Shown here: positions 32,135-43,697 of the stretch, piece after piece
Position numbering within the stretch: the stretch's first letter is position 1
Layout of the letters: each line of letters begins with the position of its first letter
Assembly: GCF_016801865.2 (NCBI RefSeq)
Contig: NC_068938.1
Span: forward strand, 110,484,141 to 110,548,140
Direction of reading: 5' to 3'
Length of the DNA stretch: 64,000 nucleotides
Source: Culex pipiens pallens
Lineage: Eukaryota > Arthropoda > Insecta > Diptera > Culicidae
Position numbers and translations under genes: made by a program
Notes under the pieces: generated by a model
Told to the model about the DNA's origin: nothing
The model's input: the letters and a program-made list of their open reading frames with translations, nothing else
Databases searched by the model: none

Positions 32135-32394
32135 GTGCTATCTTGTGACACTTCCTATCTTTTTACAGCAGACGTGTCTCAAGATAGCACACAAGCGACG
32201 ATTTGTAATTCTAACTCAGGACTCCGTCAATCAAATTAAATCCAAATTAAAGACAATGTACATATTAACCAGTCAAACACAACGTGCTTGTTATTGTTCA
32301 CATTGCGTGCTCTAATTTTTGTTTATTCAAGGTCAAAAATTAAAACCCGTTTTTTTCAGGGAACGTCAAAAAGCGACGTTCGACAAGATAGCAC
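32135..32394. mobile_element. MITE, TIR GTGCTATCTTGT, extra internal terminus
   Basis: Ends GTGCTATCTTGTGACAC and CGACAAGATAGCAC. Reverse complement of 32305-32394 matches 23023-23110, defining one family in two orientations. A further inverted copy of the left terminus lies inside (CTCAAGATAGCACACAAGCG at about 32177-32196), so the first 80 bp form their own hairpin. Confidence 0.65.
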
Positions 32395-32399
32395 GACAA

Positions 32400-33847
32400 C
32401 GTCAAGTTGCTTAGAATAAATCTCTGCCATTCGAAATCGTTTTGAACCCGAACAAAACGTCTACCGTACTCGAACACTTGAACATTTCAAAATGGTTCCT
32501 CCGCAGCAATCATCAAAAGCCCTTTTGCTGCAATCCCATTCTCCACGGAACCAGTGACCCCTCTGCACGGAATCCCATTCATAGCACCTGGGGGTTTCCT
32601 TTCCACCGAAACACAACAAGAATGAACGTGCAAACCATCGACGAGTGAGGACGAGGAGGCGTTCCCGGGGTATGTTTTACAAGTGCCCACCAATATCCAA
32701 ACCCACCCACCTTCCCATCCAGGTCCATATTGTTTTGCCAAGTTATGATTTAAGGACTCTTTCGAGTGGGATTGGTTCTGCTTGGTCTTTTGCCGGCTTT
32801 CATCACCTCTCGAGATTCGTGTCGGGGGGTACAAACCCGGTCAATGATTTACGACCCCCATTTGCTGGCACTTGAAACCGGGGTCCGAGAGAATTGCTGC
32901 AACAACCTGTGCCATCGCTCTCATCACCAGAGTGCTACCCGTCGTCGTACGAGAAAGGTAACGCCAAAAAAGGTCCTTTGCTAATCCTCGTAAATCCGCT
33001 TTTTGCCGGGTCTTTCTCTCTCTGTTACCGCGCAGGGTCTTACTTTTATGAGCCCTCTCGAGTTTCATTGTTTCCTCAAGTGGATATTATGATAGCATTG
33101 GATTTGAACCTATTCTTCGGGGCCTCAAAATTTCAAGTGCCTGATGTGCCACACAGTGGAAAGGGTCGCCACAGCCAATTCACCTGTTTTGTCCCTTGCA
33201 ACCGTAACACATTTGAACAACTTTAGCAAACGTGCGCCAGGTAGAGGGAACTTGTCAGAAGGACTCTAATTATAGGTCCTTTTTTTTGCTGAGTTGCAAG
33301 TTGCGCGCTCTCGTTTGTCCTTTCCATCATCTTTTTCGCGCTCTTTTGACTAATGTCCAAGCCATTTGGCAAGATGAATGCCTCGAAGCGGTCCGAATTA
33401 CACCTAGGCACTGTTCAGCAAATTCCGTATCCTTTTGCCTTTTTGCCAAGGGGAGGCAAAAAATGCACCTTCTGCGGCATGTGCTTCTCTGGCGGTGCCA
33501 TCTGTGACTGTGCGGAGATCCTAGGACCACCTTTGCTCTGCCTTTTCCATCAGGCTCAGGGGCTATCTTGCCTTTCATCTAACAGTTCTAATCGGTCTGA
33601 GGGGAGCCGGAACACCGCAATTGCGTCTTTCGGGTTTAATTAAACGCAACAAATTGCGAACCATCTCCCAGTCCAGCTCAGCAGCGTTGCTCGTTTGCAT
33701 TTTGGCATTTTGGATGGAGAGCAGTTTTAGTGGTTGAGCACATGTGGCACAAGTTGTGGGACGCTTTGCTTGGGAATGCAAAAAAAAACACAAAGGTGTT
33801 TTGGATGTTTCTATTAAATTATCTTCATAAATGAATAATGTGATATT
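32400..33847. other. Unassigned GC-richer unique sequence
   Basis: Short overlapping frames on both strands (60 to 115 codons) with no domain and no consistent splice model. No repeats detected. Could be intron or intergenic. Confidence 0.35.
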
Positions 33848-33850
33848 ATT

Positions 33851-34117
33851 CGGATTCGGTGGTGTAGTGGCTAGCGTGGTAGTCCCTCACCCCAGTAAGG
33901 CCTAGGTTCAATCCCAGACGGACCTAGTGGCATTTTTCGAGACGAGATTTGCCTAACCACACCTTTTATCGGATGGAGAAGTAAAACGTCGGTCCATTTG
34001 CGTAAAAGAGGTTTTGGGTGACTCACCACACATAAACTTCGGACGCCTAGAAATGAGCAGAAACTTGCAACAGAGACCACAAAAGATCCGAGGGTCGTTA
34101 AAGTGGATTGCTTAGCT
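33851..34117 (+). mobile_element. tRNA-derived SINE, variant head
   Basis: A-box-like GGTGTAGTGGCTAGCG and B-box-like AGGTTCAATCCCA in the head, the shared core GAAGTAAAACGTCGGTCC, and a 3' module (CTTCGGACGCCTAGAAAT, then GCAACAGAGACCACAAAAG and GGGTCGTTAA) also present at the ends of the composite SINEs at 47.9 and 59.7 kb. Head and tail are thus combined differently from the SINE at 25130. Confidence 0.7.
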
Positions 34118-34124
34118 TTTTTCG

Positions 34125-34158
34125 AGGCTTTTTTGCTATTATAATAGCAAAAAAGCCT
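34125..34158. repeat. Perfect 34-bp palindrome
   Basis: AGGCTTTTTTGCTATTAT followed by its exact reverse-complement continuation. It starts a few bases after the SINE tail. It could be a small foldback, a hairpin produced during SINE insertion, or a cruciform-prone site. Confidence 0.7.
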
Positions 34159-34279
34159 AAAATTTCTTTCGGAATCGAGATTAACATCCTGTAAGGTAAA
34201 GATAGTTTTCTTATATTTAATGTTGACGAAAAATATGATCTGTCTTGCAAAAAAAAATCACCGATCGATCTATACATTT

Positions 34280-34862
34280 GGGAAATTCTCTACAAACTCA
34301 CACGAAATCGGGAAAAGTTGCCCCAACCCCCCTTCGATTTGCGTGAAACATTGGTTACTTTGGTTACTTTTATCTTTGATCACGAATCCGAGGTCCATTT
34401 TTGATATCTCTTGACGGAGGGGTTGTACGACCCCTTTCATTTATGAGCATGCGAAAAAAGAGGTGTTTTTCAATTATTTGCAGTCTGAAACGGTGATGAT
34501 ATAGAAATTTGGTGTCAAAGGGACTTTTATGTGAAATTAGACGCCCGATTTAATGGCGTATTCAGAATTCCGAAAAAAAAACTTTTTTTTTCATCGAAAA
34601 AACACTAAAAAAGTTTTAAAAATTCTACCATTTTTCGTTACTTGACTGTAAATTTTTTTGGAACATGTCATTTTAAGGGAAATTTAATTTAATTTAATAC
34701 TTTTCGAATTTACATTGACCCATTTTTCATTTAGAACCATTTTTTTCATTTTAAAATTTCGTGTTTTTTTCTAACGTTGCAGGTATATTTTTTAGTGTGT
34801 AATAATGTTCTACAAAGTTGTAGAGCAGACAGTTAAAAAAAATTATATAAAAAAAAATTATA

Positions 34863-34893
<31 letters not shown>

Positions 34894-35588
34894 TAAATAT
34901 AAGGGATTTGCTTATGAACATTACGAGTTATCGCGATTTTACGGGAAAAAGTTTTGAAAAAGTTGGTCGTTGTCGATCATGGCCGTTCATCGTCACCCGC
35001 TACTGTCATCGACGACGAAATAAAGAGAAACGCAAAATGTAACTTTTTCAAAACTTTTTTTCGTAAAATCACGATAACACTTGATGTTTATAAACAAACC
35101 CATTATTTTTATATATCAACATTTTTGTAATTGTCTGCGCTACAACTTTGTAGAACATTTTCACACTCTTAAAAATAACCCTGCAAAGTTAGAAAAAACA
35201 CGAAATCTTAAAATGATTTTTTTTGTTCTACATGAAAAAATGACCCTTCCGGGTCAATGTAGATTTGAAAAGTTGTTTTTCTCGATGAAAAATAAGTTTT
35301 TTTTGAAATTCTGAGTACGCCATCAAATCGGGCGTCTAATTTTACTTAAAAGTCTTTTTGGCACCAAATTTATACCTCATCACCGTTTCAGGCTGCAAAT
35401 TATCGAAAAACACCTCTTTTTTCGCATGCTCAAAACTGAAAGGGGTCGTACCGCCCCTACGTCACGAGATATCAAAAAACGGACCTCGGATTCGTGATCA
35501 GGGACAAAAGTTACCCCGTAGGACAAAGTTTCACGCAAATCGAAGGGGGGTCGGTGCAACTGTTGTGTGAGTTGGCGGAGCATTACCC
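34280..35588. mobile_element. Foldback element, GGG-AATTCTC family, with ATTT duplication
   Basis: 1309-bp palindrome-like element. Left end GGGAAATTCTCTACAAACTC; right end mirrors the family terminus (GTTGGCGGAGCATTACCC). Arms of about 600 bp include CACGAATCCGAGGTCC and GACGCCCGATTTAATGGC. ATTT flanks it on both sides (34276-34279, 35589-35592). The left loop region contains a (TA)n tract (34870-34896). Non-coding. Confidence 0.75.
34870..34896. repeat. (TA)n microsatellite in foldback arm
   Basis: Uninterrupted TA dinucleotides within the left arm near the loop. The copy at 53183 has a non-repetitive sequence at the same place, so the tract arose after dispersal. Confidence 0.8.
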
Positions 35589-35592
35589 ATTT

Positions 35593-36143
35593 GATAGTCG
35601 AATCTAAATTTAAAAATAAGTCGGTAACCGTGCCTTGAGTCAAATCAAAAACTGTTTTGAAAATGTCTCAACATGATTTTCAACACAGGAAACTACTTTC
35701 TCAGCTATTTCAATTGAGTCTATTTCCATTGAAATTGTGTCCCCTGATTGTTCAAGCCAATAGTAAAGAGAGGAAGGGGTTCCATAACATTCAAAAAATA
35801 TTTGCAACGGCTTAAACATCATAACAAAATTAAAGTTTTTTGGGAAAATAAAAAACAAAATTGATACCGCTCATAATCCGTTATGACAGTCCCGAAACCC
35901 CAAACAGTATTCCTGGAAACATTTTAGACGACCGATTCGATGAAATAAATGATTGATTCGAATCAATATGTAACACAGGTAGCATCCCATCATCGCCGGC
36001 GACTATCAACGCCAAATTGGATTCATTCATTAGAGGCAGCGATGTTTTCACATTATCGTCGCATAAACCGGGCGGCTCCCAAAAATTATCCGTCTGGAAC
36101 CCGGCGGACCCATATTTTGCCATCCTTTTTTAATATGACTTAA
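35593..36143. other. Unassigned unique sequence
   Basis: The stretch after the foldback contains an 80-codon minus-strand frame (35881-36123) with unremarkable composition and no domain. Short ATTGATTCGAATCAAT-like inverted motif at about 35951. No gene called. Confidence 0.3.
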
Positions 36144-36422
36144 ATTAGGGGGGATTGGGAAAAATTAGGAAAATTTACAGCGAAATCAGAAAATTATATA
36201 CCCACGCGATGCAACGCTTTGGCCTTTGATGACTATGACGATGACGACGAAGAGAACGACGAGAAGGCCAACCTGAAAAAAAAGCTTCAACGGAGATTCT
36301 GCTGGCCGTACGCCCCCAAGCGAACCACGCCGTGGCCGTGGCAGAACTTGCCAGCGCCTGGATGCAATTCCCACAGACGTGCGCGGCCGCACACTTCTTA
36401 TTCTTGTTGGGGTGGTTGTTGA
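36144..36422 (+). CDS. Candidate coding exon, acidic then Trp/Pro/Arg-rich
   Basis: Open plus-strand frame of about 92 codons without its own ATG. GC3-rich usage (GAC, GAG, AAG, GCC, AAC, CTG) suggests coding. The peptide has an acidic run (FDDYDDDDEENDEK), a basic step, then FCWPYAPKRTTPWPWQNLPA and a Cys/His/Arg-rich end closing at TGA. A plausible acceptor AAATTTACAG ends at 36180. I recognise no family. The opposite strand is also open (85 and 104 codons), so a composition artefact of a GC-rich patch is possible. Confidence 0.25.
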   Translation: MRGDWEKLGKFTAKSENYIPTRCNALAFDDYDDDDEENDEKANLKKKLQRRFCWPYAPKRTTPWPWQNLPAPGCNSHRRARPHTSYSCWGGC

Positions 36423-36984
36423 AATGCAATTAATACCCGGACTAATCTGTTTCGGGGCACCACCGCCGCCGCACTGATTTGGGGGCTGCCACTTGGTCAC
36501 GATACTCGAAGAAGCGGCCCTTTTTCAGCCTCTGATGGCCAGTTAGTGGAACCAAGCTGCATTTTGTCAATAATTTTGAATCATTTTTACGGCAACGAAT
36601 CTTGGTCAATGCTACCGCAGAGAACCATTCTGGTGCTGTAAGAATCTTTCGGAAGAACCGTCACGAGTTCCCGGAGGGTCTATGCTTCATCGGCTAAGAG
36701 ATGATGACTTCTCACACTGAAACTGCTGACTCCTTGCTGGTCAGGCAGATGCTGCGTGGGCATCGAAGGTGCACTGATGGGGTGGATAATATCGAGTTGT
36801 TATTCTGTATCAGAACCTTAATCCATCTCATTTTGCAAAACTTGGCAAATATATTTAAGTAGGTAGGTATTGGATATGTAAATTGACAAGTTTTCTTACA
36901 AAAACCACAATTTTTAAAATCTTCCAGAATTTTGAGAATAATTTTTTTCAAGCATAACTCAAGCATGAGCATGGTTGACTGCCA

Positions 36985-37265
36985 ATGAGCTGCTAGTTAA
37001 TACCGGCGCCCTCCCAAGAAGCCTGCTGTTCAACAAAAAGGAAGAATGTTAGTCCGATTATTGAAGTTGCAGCACATAGTTTTCCGCTGTTGGCATCGCT
37101 TGAGACCGTTGAACCCACAGCATCTCCTTTAAACATCACATGATATTTTTTCTGGTTAGTAGGATAAGTACTGGCTTTTCGATGCCTCCCGTTCAACGAT
37201 TCTATGGGGAGGACTTCCATAACCAATCCGTCGTTGAGACCTCCAATGCTATGGGAAGGTCTTTC
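36985..37265 (+). repeat. Interspersed repeat with GTTAGTCCGAT motif, copy A
   Basis: Contains TAATACCGGCGCCCTCCCAA, AATGTTAGTCCGATTATTGA, CAGCATCTCC and CACATGATATTTT, in the same order as the copy at 47410-47640. Its first 60 bases match, in reverse complement, the piece at 49305-49400 (CAGGCTTCTTGGGAAGGCGC). Possibly the end of a retroelement; no ORF. Confidence 0.5.
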
Positions 37266-37837
37266 TAATTAAAACACCAAAACACTCGCCGTCGGAGCCG
37301 AAGTCGGAGTTATCTCAAATTCAACAAAAAAATGTAATTTTTTTAATTGTTTAGTATTTGCTATTAAACAGCATAATTTACAAAACTTCTTATATTATGC
37401 CATTATGTTTTTGAAGCTATTTATTGTGATTGGAGCGCTAAATAAATAAATAAACAATATTGGTTGTGTAGTCAGAATTGATTGTTGACTGCTTCCTTTT
37501 GCCTGTATTTATGTACTCTTTCAATTTAAATATTACCAAATTTAATCCAGTTCTTCCTGAAAAATGTAAAAAAGGCATCTTTTACCCCAATAACGAATGT
37601 CTTGATGGTTTGAAGTAAATTATTTTTCAGGCAAAAAGTTACGAGTTACATAAAAAGATTAAAAATAATAATCAATGTTTGTGAAAATCGGAAAAAATCA
37701 CTGACAGCATAACTCTTCTAACACACAATCAACGATCAAAAAAATCGATTATCTTAATATATACTATTTCTCTACTAAAATTTGAGAATGTTGACCTTTA
37801 AGCAAACTGTGTTGATATCGTTGCAAATTATCGTTAA

Positions 37838-39110
37838 AAAACTAACTTAATCCACCTATGTGGTTGGAGCCTTCCTCACAACAATGGCTGTACACAAGTT
37901 TCATCAATTTTTTAGATCCGGCTTCCAAAAAGTACATCGATATCACTTAAGTGGCCATATCTCGAGACAGGGTTGCCAGATCTTCAATGTTTTGCACTCG
38001 TTGGAAAGGTCTTTTGATAACCTAACCAACAATGGGTCGGATAGTGAATCCGTACATAGTTTACATACATTTAAGTGAGATCCGGCTTCAAAAAAGTACA
38101 TCAATATCACTTAAGTGGCCATATCTCGAGACAGGGCTGCCAGATCTTCAATGTTTTAGACTCGTTGGAAAGGTCTTTTGATAACCTGACCAACAATGGG
38201 TCGGATGGAGGATCCGGACATAGTTTACATACATTTAAGTGAGATCCAGCTTCAAAAAAGTACATCAATATCACTTAAGTGGCCATATCTCGAGACAGGG
38301 TTGCCAGATCTTCAATATTTTGGACTCATTGGAAAGTTTTTTTGATAAGTTAACCAACAATAGGTCGGATGGTGGATCCGGACATAGTTTACATACATTT
38401 AAGTGAGATCCGGCTTCAAAAAAGTACATCAATATCACTTAAGGGGCCATATCTCGAGACAGGGTTGCCAGATCTTCAATGTTTTAGACTCGTTGGAAAG
38501 GTCTTTTGATAACCTAACCAACGATGGGTCGGATAGTGGGCCGGACATAGTTTACATACATTTAAGTGAGATCCGGCTTCAAAAAAGTACATCAATATCA
38601 CTTAAGTGGCCATATCTCGAGACAGGGTTGCCAGATCTTCAATGTTTTGGACTCGTTGGAAAGGTCTTTTGATAACCTAACCAACGATGGGTCGGATGAT
38701 AGACCCGGACATAGTTTACATACAGTTAAGTGAGATCCAAATATATGTGAAAACACATTTTTATACATAACTTTTGAACTACTTATCGAAACTTCAATCT
38801 GTATAAAACTCGATCTATGGGACCCTAAACCAAGTCGAATGCAACAAGTTCGGATCAAATCGGTTCAGCCAGTGCCGAGAAACATGAGCTAGTTTGTTGG
38901 TCACATACATACATACACACACATACACACACACATACACACACATACACACACACATACACACACATACACACACACACATACACACAGACATTTGTTC
39001 AGTTTTCGATTCTGAGTCGATATATATACATGAAGGTGGGTCTACGACGTTTTTATACGAAGTTCATTTTTAGAGCAGGATTATAGCCTTACCTCAGTGA
39101 GGAAGGCAAA
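37838..39110. mobile_element. Non-autonomous element with five 164-bp tandem repeats, copy 1
   Basis: Left region ACTTAATCCACCTATGTGGT then GGAGCCTTCCTCAC; right end CAGTGAGGAAGGC forms an inverted partner to GCCTTCCTCAC. The middle is a tandem array starting at 37915 with units at 38079, 38243, 38407, 38570 and a truncated unit at 38733. After it comes a unique segment, a CA-rich microsatellite (about 38905-38992) and a conserved end (GAAGGTGGGTCTACGACGTT). A near-identical element follows after about 50 bp. Confidence 0.75.
37915..38740 (+). repeat. 164-bp tandem repeat array, five units
   Basis: Each unit runs GATCCGGCTTCAAAAAAGTA, CACTTAAGTGGCCATATCTC, CAGGGTTGCCAGATCTTCAA, GGAAAGGTCTTTTGATAACC, GGGTCGGATGATGGACCCGG and TAGTTTACATACATTTAAGT. 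Start-to-start distances are 164, 164, 164, 163 and 163. The repeats include a small palindrome (CACTTAAGTG). Frames spanning the units are by-products. Confidence 0.9.
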
Positions 39111-39158
39111 AATCTAAAGATTTCGGTACCAAAAAGGACTTAATAAAATTTGTATAGA

Positions 39159-40388
39159 AAACTAACTTAATCCACCTATGTGGTTGGAGCCTTCCTCACA
39201 ACAATGGCTGTACACAAGTTTCATCTATTTTTTAGATCCGGCTTCCAAAAGGTACATCGATATCACATAAGTGGCCATATCTCGAGATAGGGTTGCCAGA
39301 TCTTCAATGTTTTGGGCTCGTTGGAAAGGTCTTTTGATAACCTAACCAACAATGGGTCGGATGATGGACCCGGACATAGTTTACATACATTTAAGTGAGA
39401 TCCGGCTTCAAAAAAGTACAAAAATGTCACTTAAGTGGCCATATCTCGAGACAGGGTTGCCAGATCTTCAATGTATTGGACTCGTTGGAAAGGTCTTTTG
39501 ATAACCTAACCAACAATGGGTCGGATGATGGACCCGGACATAGTTTACATACATTTAAGTGAGATCCGGCTTCAAAAAAGTACATCAATATCACTTAAGT
39601 GGCCATATCTCGAGACAGGGTTGCCAGATCTTAAATGTTTTGCACTAGTTGGAAAAGTATTTTGATAACCTAACCAACAATGGGTCGGATGATGGACCCG
39701 GACATAGTTTACATACATTTAAGTGAGATCCGGCTTCAAAAAAGTACATCAATTTCACTTAAGTGGCCATATCTCGAGACAGGGTTGCCAGATCTTCAAT
39801 GTTTTGCACTAGTTAGAAAGATCTTTTGATAACCTAACCAACAATAGGTCGGATAGTGGACCCGGACATAGTTTACATACATTTAAGTGAGATCCGGTTT
39901 CAAAAAAGTACATCAATTTCACTTAAGTGGCCATATCTCGAGACAGGGTTGCCAGATCTTCAATGTTTTGGACTCGTTGGAAAGGTCTTTTGATAACCTA
40001 ACCAACGATGGGTCGGATGATGGACCCGGACATAGTTTACATACATTTAAGTGAGATCCGGATATATGTGAAAACACTTTTTTATACATAACTTTTGAAC
40101 TACTTATCAAAACTTCAATCTGTATAAAACTCGATCAATGGGACCCTAAACCAAGTCGAATGCAACAAGTTCGGGTCAAATCGGTTCAGCCAGAGCCGAG
40201 AAACATGAGCTAGTTTGTTGGTCACATACATACATACACACACACATACACACACACATACACACAGACATTTGTTCAGTTTTCGATTCTGAGTCGATAT
40301 GTATACATGAAGGTGGGTCTACGACGTTTTTATACGAAGTTCATTTTTAGAGCAGGATTATAGCCTTACCTCAGTGAGGAAGGCAAAA
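39159..40388. mobile_element. Non-autonomous element with five 164-bp tandem repeats, copy 2
   Basis: Same left flank, array, post-array segment, CA microsatellite (shorter, about 40226-40268) and right end as copy 1, in the same orientation. Array starts at 39235 with units at 39399, 39563, 39727, 39891 and a truncated unit at 40055, all exactly 164 bp apart. Differences from copy 1 are scattered single bases and the microsatellite length. Confidence 0.75.
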
Positions 40389-40795
40389 AATGAATCACAG
40401 GATCTAAAAAATATTATTAAAATATTAATAATTTTCCCATACTGTATGCCTCATGCCAATATGACGGAAGGTGATTTTCATTGTAACTCAATGTACCAAA
40501 AAAAAATTCTTAGATAGGTAGGTACATAAAAGAATCTTCATTTGAAATATCCGTGACCTAGAAAATATTTTTCGAGTGGTTTTTTGTTTTTATCCAATTT
40601 TTATCCAATTTTAAGTACATTTTTACAATTTACTTACAAAACTGAAAATGCTTTCAAAACTGGAGATATTTTTTGATTTAGTTTTGAGATTCGAACTTAT
40701 TTTCCTCGAGAAAAACATGACACTTAGAGCAAAGTTTAATAATCCTATTTATCAATAATAATAATAGTTAACTAACTTTTGAAACATTTAAAAAT
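40389..40795. other. Unassigned AT-rich sequence
   Basis: No frame or repeat terminus recognised. Confidence 0.35.
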
Positions 40796-40920
40796 ATGTG
40801 GAGTTGGAGTCGGAGCCTACCATTTGTTGAATGCTGGAGTCGGAGTCGGAGTCAGAGTCGGCTAGAGTTGAAAGGCCAGAGTTGGAGTCGGATTCGGAGT
40901 CGGTTGGAGCCAGGGGGTAG
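40796..40920 (+). repeat. GGAGTC hexanucleotide tract, first
   Basis: Irregular reiteration of GGAGTC/GGAGTT with interruptions (GGAGTCGGAGCC, GGAGTCGGAGTCAGAGTCGG). A second tract with the same unit and orientation lies at 41402-41515. Likely a minisatellite within a transposon; the sequence between the two tracts has no coding support. Confidence 0.7.
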
Positions 40921-41401
40921 CGAAGAAGCCGCCATCTTGGAAGTTCAGATAACAAACACTAAGAATCAGTATTATACATATTACTTTGGTAACACGAAGT
41001 GTGTTATCCTGGTTAAACTCAAAAGTATCATGCAAATGTGTTAAACCAAACTGAAAAAATGTGTAATGCCGATTCTTAGTGTACGGGTGCACTGTTTGAT
41101 CGACCCAAAAGAAAAAAAGCAAAAAAAGTTAAACAGAAACATCACTTTTTTCGATATGTATTTTCAGCCAATATTGGGATGGAATCTCCAAGGATATGAT
41201 AGAATTTACCATCAGCAACACAATTCACGTGTTTTTTCCAGATATTTATCGTTTGAATTGCGGGAAATTTGAAAATCAAAAACCCAAACAATGATTTGTT
41301 ATGGGCTACCATTTGACAGTTAGTGCTTTTGTTGTGGGCTCTCATTTGACAACCGTGCTAATGTCGACTGTTGTCAGTTTGCTTAGGTCGGAATAGGGTC
41401 G

Positions 41402-41515
41402 CCATCCCCCCGGTTGGAGCTGAAAGCCGGAGCCGGAGTCGGAGTCGGAGTCGGAATCGGCTAATCTGAGAAAGCCGGAGTCGGAGTCGGAGTCGTTTTA
41501 AATATGACCCGACTC
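41402..41515 (+). repeat. GGAGTC hexanucleotide tract, second
   Basis: Contains GGAGCCGGAGTCGGAGTCGG twice, separated by AATCGGCTAATCTGAGAAAG, then AATATGACCCGACTCCGCAG. Directly after it comes GTGAGGAAGGC (41539-41549), the terminus also seen in the 164-bp-array elements, so the tract probably lies within a related element. Confidence 0.65.
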
Positions 41516-41579
41516 CGCAGCCCTGCCTTTTAGTGACGTGAGGAAGGCATAAAGGGTTAACTTTGTTCTGGGAAATCAA

Positions 41580-43590
41580 AAAGGCGTTTTAAAATAGAAC
41601 AACATTTCATATTCAATGCTTATTTTAAAATGTGAAGCATTGTTTAAAAAAGCCCTGTTCATTATTTCTGAAGTTTATAGTTTTCACTCTTCGAGTTGCT
41701 TTGAATACAAACTTATCTATCAAACTCAGAATGATAAAAAGTCATTCTGTTAGTTTTAATTAGTAATTTTCAAGTTGCAAAAAAATCTAAAATATCAGCT
41801 GTGCTGTGAAAACTGATACGTTGTAAGTAAAAATTAATCAATTTTCAATATTGTTTAGAGAGTACGGTAAAAGATATGATTTTGTGTAAGCAAATTAAAA
41901 CACTATTTTTCGTCATTTCAAATGGATTGGTTCACTTCCAAGCTTAAGAAATCACCCAATTCATATTGGAGTGCATCATCGCAGCCGAACAAAACGAAAC
42001 TTCCCAAATTGGTCTTTGATTGTGGGAAGATTCCCCAGGCTAGAACCCAAGAACCGACCAGAACCGTCTGGAACCGCAATGTTCTGCTGCTTGTGCATCG
42101 TTGCTACTTTTCTAGTTGCCCAAATTTCAAAAAAAAGCTGCTGGGAAACCCACTTCGTTCGTGAGTGCTGCCAGGGGTTGTTTTGGGGTTTTCTGGTGAA
42201 ACATCTGAATTATACTCCTGTGGACGTGGCTTGTTCTGCGCAGCCAAATCAACCCCCCTGCGGGTGATGTGTTCGTCTTTTAGAAGGGATAGTTTCACCG
42301 TCGTCAAAGGGTTTTGATGCCGGTGGCGATGATTTTTTTGGTTTTAGAAATCGTGTCCATTCACGAGATTTGGACAGCAGCTTGGTGGCAGGCAGGTGCA
42401 TTTTTGAAATGATACTGGCTATTTTTTTGCTTAGTTTCAATTTTGCATACATTTTGGCTACATTTAAAACGCGATTAGTCGGAACTCGAGACTAATTTTC
42501 ATGGTGGTATTTGTCTTTAGGTGGAAAAGAATGAGGCTGCCTCCTGTCCAGGCCATCGCCCAGCGAGGGGCAATTATGGGAAAGGTGCAAATCGTCACGC
42601 GAACCAACTGGCGGGATGTTTGTGTTGTTGTTTGTTGATGATGGACATGTGCAGTGGAACTTCAAAGGTCTAACCTTTTTGATCAGATACACTATTTTTT
42701 ATTTTTTTTTTTTTTTTGTAATGTGAACTTGTTTGTACAAAAATGACAAAAAAAACTAAACTTAGGAGTCATTTGTTGTCATTATTAGATATCTATTTAA
42801 TGAAGGTCAGTTTTGTGAAATTTCTTTTTGAATAATAATCTGGTTTCTTCATACGGTTATCTTAAAAGTGGGTTCAAATTTGCTCCTCACGATCCAGATT
42901 GTAGAGAGTACAACCCGGAAAACGCCAACAGTTTAACACATCAATCTTCGTTCCTCCATACAGGAAGTTCGATTCCAGCTGTGGAAATCCATGTTGTGTA
43001 TCGCAGCTAAAAACGCTAAATCAAACAAACCGTTCGAAAAAGGGCTGTGTTTGTTTTGGGGCCCGGTCTTCAGAGAACCTGAAAACATTGCCGCGTTCGG
43101 TTGTTATGAAATTAGTGCCACTTAGCCGCGCGGTGCCAGTTTAACCAGATTCGTCGTGAAACAAGTGACTTTTTGGAAGAATTCCAATTTCGAAGCAAAT
43201 GATTTCAACACTTCCACTAGGTTCTCCAGAAGGGTAAGGCACCATGTGTCGATTATTACAAACAGGCAAAAACGTGTTCGGGTTCGGGGGAGGTATACAT
43301 TTCTGGATTGGGTTACACAACACTAGACCCTTTTGTACTTGCCTCCTCGGTGCAACAAGGCAATAACGCACACATTTGGAACAACTGGGGCCGAATGAAT
43401 TGTTCAATAGAATGCGATTTAAAAACTTGTGCTGCAATTGGTAACAAGCAATACGAACAATCGATTGTACTATTCAGGTTGAAAGAATATAAAAATTGAT
43501 TTACCATAAAAAAAACTTTATTCTTTAAAAAAGTGGGTTAATGTTGATCGATTTTGTTCATACAATTTAGAAGCTTAGGATATCTCTAGG
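41580..43590. other. Unassigned sequence
   Basis: AT-rich to about 41910, then more balanced (41920-43480) with short overlapping frames lacking domains. No repeats beyond poly-T at 42697-42717. No gene called. Confidence 0.35.
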
Positions 43591-43597
43591 AACAATA

Positions 43598-43697
43598 TAT
43601 ATGTGTTGTAGTCCCACCTTCATGTATACATATCGACTCAGAATCTAAAACTGAACAAATGTCTGTGTGTATGTGTGTGTGTGTATGTGTGTGTGTA
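43598..43697 (-). repeat. End fragment of the 164-bp-array element family
   Basis: CCCACCTTCATGTATACATA followed by CGACTCAGAATC and a GT-rich tract is the reverse complement of the conserved right end plus CA microsatellite at 38900-39060 and 40225-40330. The array and left end are absent; a different sequence follows at 43698. Confidence 0.65.

Noticed and set aside
37915..40060. CRISPR-like or host satellite arrays
   Set aside because: Units are contiguous 164-bp repeats without spacers and are contained within two transposon-like elements in a eukaryotic genome.
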